Source: an uncultured Bacilli bacterium
GTDB taxonomy: Bacteria > Bacillota_I > Bacilli_A > RFN20 > CAG-449
NCBI GenBank assembly: GCA_947593895.1
Contig: CANQDY010000004.1
Location: 1 to 26,772 of the forward strand
Reading direction: 5' to 3'
DNA: 26,772 bases
Shown here: piece by piece, positions 23,446 to 26,772 of the stretch
How the letters are laid out: every line of letters starts with the position of its first letter
Position numbering within the stretch: the stretch's first letter is position 1
The notes under the pieces: generated by a model
Database searches by the model: none
Seen by the model: the letters and a program-made list of their open reading frames with translations, nothing else
Told to the model about the DNA's origin: nothing
Translations under genes and position numbers: made by a program

Positions 23446-24684
23446 TTAAAATAAATTATCAGATGCTTTTATCGACTCTTTTATTTCCTTTACCAAAGGT
23501 CTGATTTGATTTTTACAAATCGATGCTAAAGATATTCGTAAGCCTCCGCTCATAGGAACGACAAAGATATTTTTCCTAATTAAATCATTACAAACCATAT
23601 TAGCCTTTTCGCAAGAAACCAAAACAAAAAAGCCATTATTATATGGATATACGATTAAATTTTGAATTTCACTTTCCTTAATAAATAATTTTGATCTTTG
23701 ATTTAGCATCTCTTTTGCTAATAATAATTCTTTTTTTAGTTTCAATCGTTTTTCTTTAGATTCAAAGCAATATTCTATTACTTTATTTGTAAGATTATTA
23801 GGTAATGCCCATGTAGCTCTTAAAGTATCTTCGCAAGCTTTTTTAAAATCATTTATTACCTCTTCTTTTGAAGATAAACCAATTAAGGCCCCACCTCTAA
23901 ATCCATAAATTGATAATGTTTTACTAGATGAAAAAGTAAGCTGAATCATAAAGTTTTCTGTTAAAAACTTAGTCATTATATTAAATATTTCATTATATTC
24001 CTTATCGCAATAATTAATATAAGCAATATCCACTAAAAGGATAATTTGATAATCTAATGACTTATCATTTAAAAAGCTTAAAATTTCAATCCATTCATTT
24101 TTATTTAGTGTATATCCAGTTGGATTATGACAAGGATCATTGATGATAATATAAGCTCGTTTGTATTTATTACATGATTGGTTAACTACCTCTTTAAAAG
24201 ATTCAATATCAAAACAATCATCACTATTAAAAAAATTATATTCTTTTACTGAATTACCAAGTTGAGAAACAATTGAATCATAATTAGACCATCTAATTGA
24301 TGAAACAATTACATCTTGATCTTTAGAACAATAGTTCCTAACACTTAAATATATTGCTCCAGTTGCACCAATAGATGGAATAATCGCAGAATAAATTCCT
24401 TCTAAATTAACATTTTCAAATAACCATTTAAATACTGAATTATAAAATTCTTTCCCTCCATCAGCTTTTCCATATACTTTAGTTTCTTTAAAATTTATTT
24501 CTTTTAACGCTTGATCAACTAAACTAAAAGAAATAAGTTCGTGATTTTCATCATATAACATTCCTACTGTTGCATTTATAACTTTTTCACCACGGTCAAT
24601 TTTTTTATTTGCCAATGAATTAATATTTATAATCTTATCTCCGTTACTAATTTCAAAATGATCATTTGAAAGTAATTTGTCCAT
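23446..24684 (-). CDS. Class I/II aminotransferase (PLP), substrate unknown
   Basis: A 412-residue fold-type I PLP enzyme of the aspartate/aromatic aminotransferase superfamily. Visible elements are YGKADGGKEFYNSVF (71-85), the Gly-rich cofactor site PSIGATGA (103-110), INDPCHNPTG (181-190, Asn187 to the PLP ring), VDIAYINY (218-225, Asp219 and Tyr222), the Schiff-base Lys255 in FSSSKTLSIYGFRGG, and the C-terminal carboxylate-binding Arg in GGLRISLAS. It is longer at the N-terminus than DapX/PatA-type enzymes. It might supply the transamination missing from the dap operon, but nothing in the sequence proves that. AAAGGGG precedes the ATG. It has its own 139-base gap to the FAD gene downstream. 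Confidence 0.88.
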   Translation of the reverse strand: MDKLLSNDHFEISNGDKIININSLANKKIDRGEKVINATVGMLYDENHELISFSLVDQALKEINFKETKVYGKADGGKEFYNSVFKWLFENVNLEGIYSAIIPSIGATGAIYLSVRNYCSKDQDVIVSSIRWSNYDSIVSQLGNSVKEYNFFNSDDCFDIESFKEVVNQSCNKYKRAYIIINDPCHNPTGYTLNKNEWIEILSFLNDKSLDYQIILLVDIAYINYCDKEYNEIFNIMTKFLTENFMIQLTFSSSKTLSIYGFRGGALIGLSSKEEVINDFKKACEDTLRATWALPNNLTNKVIEYCFESKEKRLKLKKELLLAKEMLNQRSKLFIKESEIQNLIVYPYNNGFFVLVSCEKANMVCNDLIRKNIFVVPMSGGLRISLASICKNQIRPLVKEIKESIKASDNLF

Positions 24685-24854
24685 ATTGATTTGCCCCTTT
24701 GCATACTAAATGATATTTAATAATTAAAGGTTTTATTTCTTTTTGTTTTCATCAAAGAAAAATAATTATAAAAATATATATTATCGCATAAATAATTAGT
24801 TATCCATTGGATATTAAAAAACAATAAACTACCCTTGTTTTAATTTCACTTATT

Positions 24855-25118
24855 TTATATATATAGTAACATATCATAAATATCAAACGAATCTACAAAA
24901 AATATAATGCTCTTTAAAATACAATTTACTTCTGGCAAAATAAAAGACATTTTTATGAACAAAGAAAATATTAACACTAAATAATAGTTTTTAAATTTAT
25001 TAAGACCATTTTCAATAGTTTATTGAATAGGAAGGTAATCTTTAAAAGAATAAGCAAAATAATGGATATCCATTTGTTTGACTTCATTTTTAAATAACTT
25101 TAATAAAAGTATAAGTAT
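24855..25118 (-). pseudogene. Relic frame with an in-frame stop
   Basis: The 588-base stretch 24685-25272 has no intact gene. On the minus strand one frame runs from 25118 to a stop at 24855-24857, interrupted only by TAA at 25020-25022. The upstream part encodes LKLFKNEVKQMDIHYFAYSF and KDYLPIQ; after the stop come TIENGLNKFKNYYLVLIF and SIIFFVDSFDIYDMLLY. A neighbouring frame further upstream reads KFYFLVDLVNTYTFIKV. The composition, with regular polar residues, looks coding rather than random. No start or ribosome site is visible and I recognise no family. It is best seen as a decayed gene. Short palindromes occur at 24803-24815 and 25062-25073. Confidence 0.4.
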
Positions 25119-25204
25119 TTACTAAATCAACTAAAAAATAAAATTTATGCACACTTAAATTACTTTTTGAACCACTGACCAGAAAAGTTCGCATGTCACT
25201 TAAA

Positions 25205-25234
25205 CAAAAAAGAAAGCTGTTCTCGCAACTCTCT
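25205..25234 (-). terminator. Intrinsic terminator after tRNA-Lys
   Basis: On the minus strand AGAGAGTTG and CAGCTTTCT pair over 9 bp (two G-U wobbles) around loop CGAGAA, followed by six T residues. It lies 38 bases past the tRNA 3' end. A smaller GAATAT/ATATTC hairpin followed by T6 lies between the two, so termination may occur in two steps. Confidence 0.75.
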
Positions 25235-25272
25235 TTATCTAAAAAATGCGAATATCTCCGCAAATATTCTAA

Positions 25273-25348
<76 letters not shown>

Positions 25349-25399
25349 ATTGCCCTATTATAATAAATTAAACAAGAAACTTTTTCAATACAAATTTAT

Positions 25400-26020
25400 T
25401 TATTTATATAAAATGGACTTGATTTTTTCAATTAATAAATCAGTTGCAACATTGTGAGAAAAATCATTTGGAATAATAATATCTGCATATCTTTTAGTTG
25501 GGGAAACAAAACTATGATACATTGGTTTTACTGTTCTAAGGTATTGACTAATAATTCCATCAAAACATCTTCCTCTTTCAATCATATCTCTGCGAATACG
25601 ACGAATTAAACGTAAATCTTCATCACATTCAACAAAAACCTTAATCGAGGCCAGCTGTCTTAAACGTTCATCTTCTAAGGCAAGAATTCCATCTAAAATA
25701 ATTACTTTACCTGGTTTAACTATTTCAGTTTCATTTTTTCGATTTTGTTCTACAAAATCATAAATTGGTTTATCAATTGGTTTATCATTTAATAAATCTT
25801 TCAAATGAGAAATAAGTAAATCATTTTCTAAAGCAGATGGATGATCGTAGTTTGTTAATTTTCTTTCTTCTATGGTTAAATTTGATTGGTCTTTATAATA
25901 ATCATCATGTTTGATGATAACAATATCTTTTTTTGAAAATGCACCTGCGATTTCGTTAACTAATGTTGTTTTCCCACTTGCGGAACCTCCAGCAATACAA
26001 ATTAAAATCGGCTTATTCAT
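25400..26020 (-). CDS. udk: Uridine kinase
   Basis: Udk phosphorylates uridine and cytidine to UMP and CMP in pyrimidine salvage. It is 206 residues, the standard length. The P-loop is GGSASGKTTL (11-20). The substrate-binding HDDYYKDQSNLT (about 38-49), YDHPSALENDLL (59-70), DGILALEDERLR (about 109-120) and the lid RRIRRDMIERGR (about 135-146) match the family closely. The ribosome site is an A/G-rich AAGAAGAAGA. It diverges from the LysM-like gene across a 104-base spacer and is followed by tRNA-Lys. Confidence 0.96.
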   Translation of the reverse strand: MNKPILICIAGGSASGKTTLVNEIAGAFSKKDIVIIKHDDYYKDQSNLTIEERKLTNYDHPSALENDLLISHLKDLLNDKPIDKPIYDFVEQNRKNETEIVKPGKVIILDGILALEDERLRQLASIKVFVECDEDLRLIRRIRRDMIERGRCFDGIISQYLRTVKPMYHSFVSPTKRYADIIIPNDFSHNVATDLLIEKIKSILYK

Positions 26021-26124
26021 AAATCTTCTTCTTTCTTGATAATTATAAAATAAATAATAAGATTTTAAAAGAAATACAAATATTTTTTTTACTTATTTCA
26101 TATTATGTTTTAGAGGGAAATAAT

Positions 26125-26661
26125 ATGGAAAAATATAAGATAAAAATTTACATAGCAGATGAAACTGATACTATAGAAAGTATCTGCAAAAAACATGAAA
26201 TCAATAAAAACTTATTGCTCATTTTTAATCCTATGCTTAAAAATAAACATTCTATAAAAAATTTTCCAATTAAAATTCCATATCTAGAAATTAAGACTGC
26301 TAATGTTAGAAAAGAAAAAGAAGAAAAAAATTTTAATAATCATTGCATATTCAACTTATTAAAAACCTATTCAATGTATCAAATTCTTATCAAAGAAAAA
26401 AATCAATTTCTTTATAATATGATTATCGATAATATAAAAACCTCATTGGAAAAAGAATATTTTAATAAGATTATTGAATTAATTGATAAATATAACAATC
26501 TCTCATCAGAAGAATATATGGAAATAATCAATTATTTAATAAATAAAGCAGAAAAGATTGATTCAGATTTTATCCTTTATAATCAAGCCTTTCTACATTA
26601 TATAAATCTAATGCAAAGTAAAAAATATGATCTTGCAGAACAAAGTTTTTACAACAAATAA
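26125..26661 (+). CDS. LysM-like N-terminal domain protein, function unknown
   Basis: A 178-residue protein without signal peptide or membrane segment. Residues 4-54 fit the LysM pattern: a beta strand (KIKIYIADETDTIESICKKH, with the D-T-x-x-S-I-C element), NKNLLLIFNPMLKN and a final strand PIKIPYLE. Residues 60-178 form a charged, mostly helical region (NFNNHCIFNLLKTYSMYQIL, then two acidic-basic helices) that I do not recognise. LysM domains normally bind peptidoglycan outside the cell. The lack of an export signal recalls spore-coat LysM proteins such as SafA or CotD-type partners, but no sporulation gene is here. AGAGGG lies seven bases before the ATG. It is divergent from udk with no partner seen before the window ends. 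Confidence 0.65.
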   Translation: MEKYKIKIYIADETDTIESICKKHEINKNLLLIFNPMLKNKHSIKNFPIKIPYLEIKTANVRKEKEEKNFNNHCIFNLLKTYSMYQILIKEKNQFLYNMIIDNIKTSLEKEYFNKIIELIDKYNNLSSEEYMEIINYLINKAEKIDSDFILYNQAFLHYINLMQSKKYDLAEQSFYNK

Positions 26662-26743
26662 ACATGCAATTTCTATTAGTAGATTAAAGTCTATTTAAAG
26701 GCCATTAAAAGAATTATTAAAATAGTAATCTTTTAAGTATTGT

Positions 26744-26772
26744 TAGATTTTATATTCTAGATAATAAATCTA
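26744..26772. repeat. Inverted repeat at the window edge
   Basis: TAGATTT (26744-26750) and AAATCTA (26766-26772) are perfect complements around a 15-base centre that holds a further TAT/ATA pair. It may be the start of a terminator or operator for what lies beyond, but the sequence stops here. Confidence 0.25.

Overview
The window is very AT-rich and reads with the standard bacterial code: TGA is a genuine stop (for example at the end of dapH) and Trp is TGG. The gene set suggests a low-GC, anaerobic, reduced-genome member of the Bacillota, in or near class Bacilli (RF39-, Erysipelotrichia- or Acholeplasma-like). This rests on hprK-lgt-trxB order, a cysS-rlmB-sigma locus resembling Bacillus cysS-rlmB-sigH, the acetylated diaminopimelate route, rubrerythrin, M42 peptidase and EpsC-type CysE. 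The exact lineage is inferred, not proven. No phage, transposon, CRISPR or rRNA is seen.

Layout. 1-223 (-): intrinsic terminator and tRNA-Pro(CGG). 309-580 (-): broken gene relic. 658-1407 (-): short-chain dehydrogenase. 1644-1877 (+): small unknown protein. 1894-4809 (-): hprK-lgt-trxB, with lgt split by a frameshift. 4810-5666: gene-poor, holding a probable broken membrane gene. 5667-8751 (+): tightly overlapped dapF-dapB-dapH-N-acetyl-DAP deacetylase operon. 8748-13156 (-): cysK-cysE-anion permease-M42 aminopeptidase-rubrerythrin. 13286-14668 (+): MATE transporter. 14669-15572: gene-poor, with a possible small membrane gene and a relic upstream of it. 15573-17027 (+): O-antigen-ligase-type membrane protein. 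16996-23306 (-): seven tightly packed genes, FAD oxidoreductase-ung-RluA-type pseudouridine synthase-HAD phosphatase-cysS-rlmB-SigH-like protein. 23446-24684 (-): aminotransferase. 24855-25118 (-): another relic. 25205-26020 (-): udk, tRNA-Lys(CTT) and a terminator. 26125-26661 (+): LysM-like protein of unknown role.

Functionally the window covers carbon-catabolite signalling (HprK), lipoprotein maturation and thiol redox (Lgt, TrxB), meso-DAP/lysine precursors, cysteine synthesis, oxygen/peroxide defence, peptide use, tRNA charging, RNA modification and uracil-DNA repair. The most notable points are the disrupted lgt; a strongly diverged sigma-like protein at the sigH position; an unusually compact dap operon; two unrecognised small proteins (1644-1877 and 26125-26661); and four long gaps that each contain coding-like, stop- or frameshift-broken fragments, suggesting ongoing gene loss.
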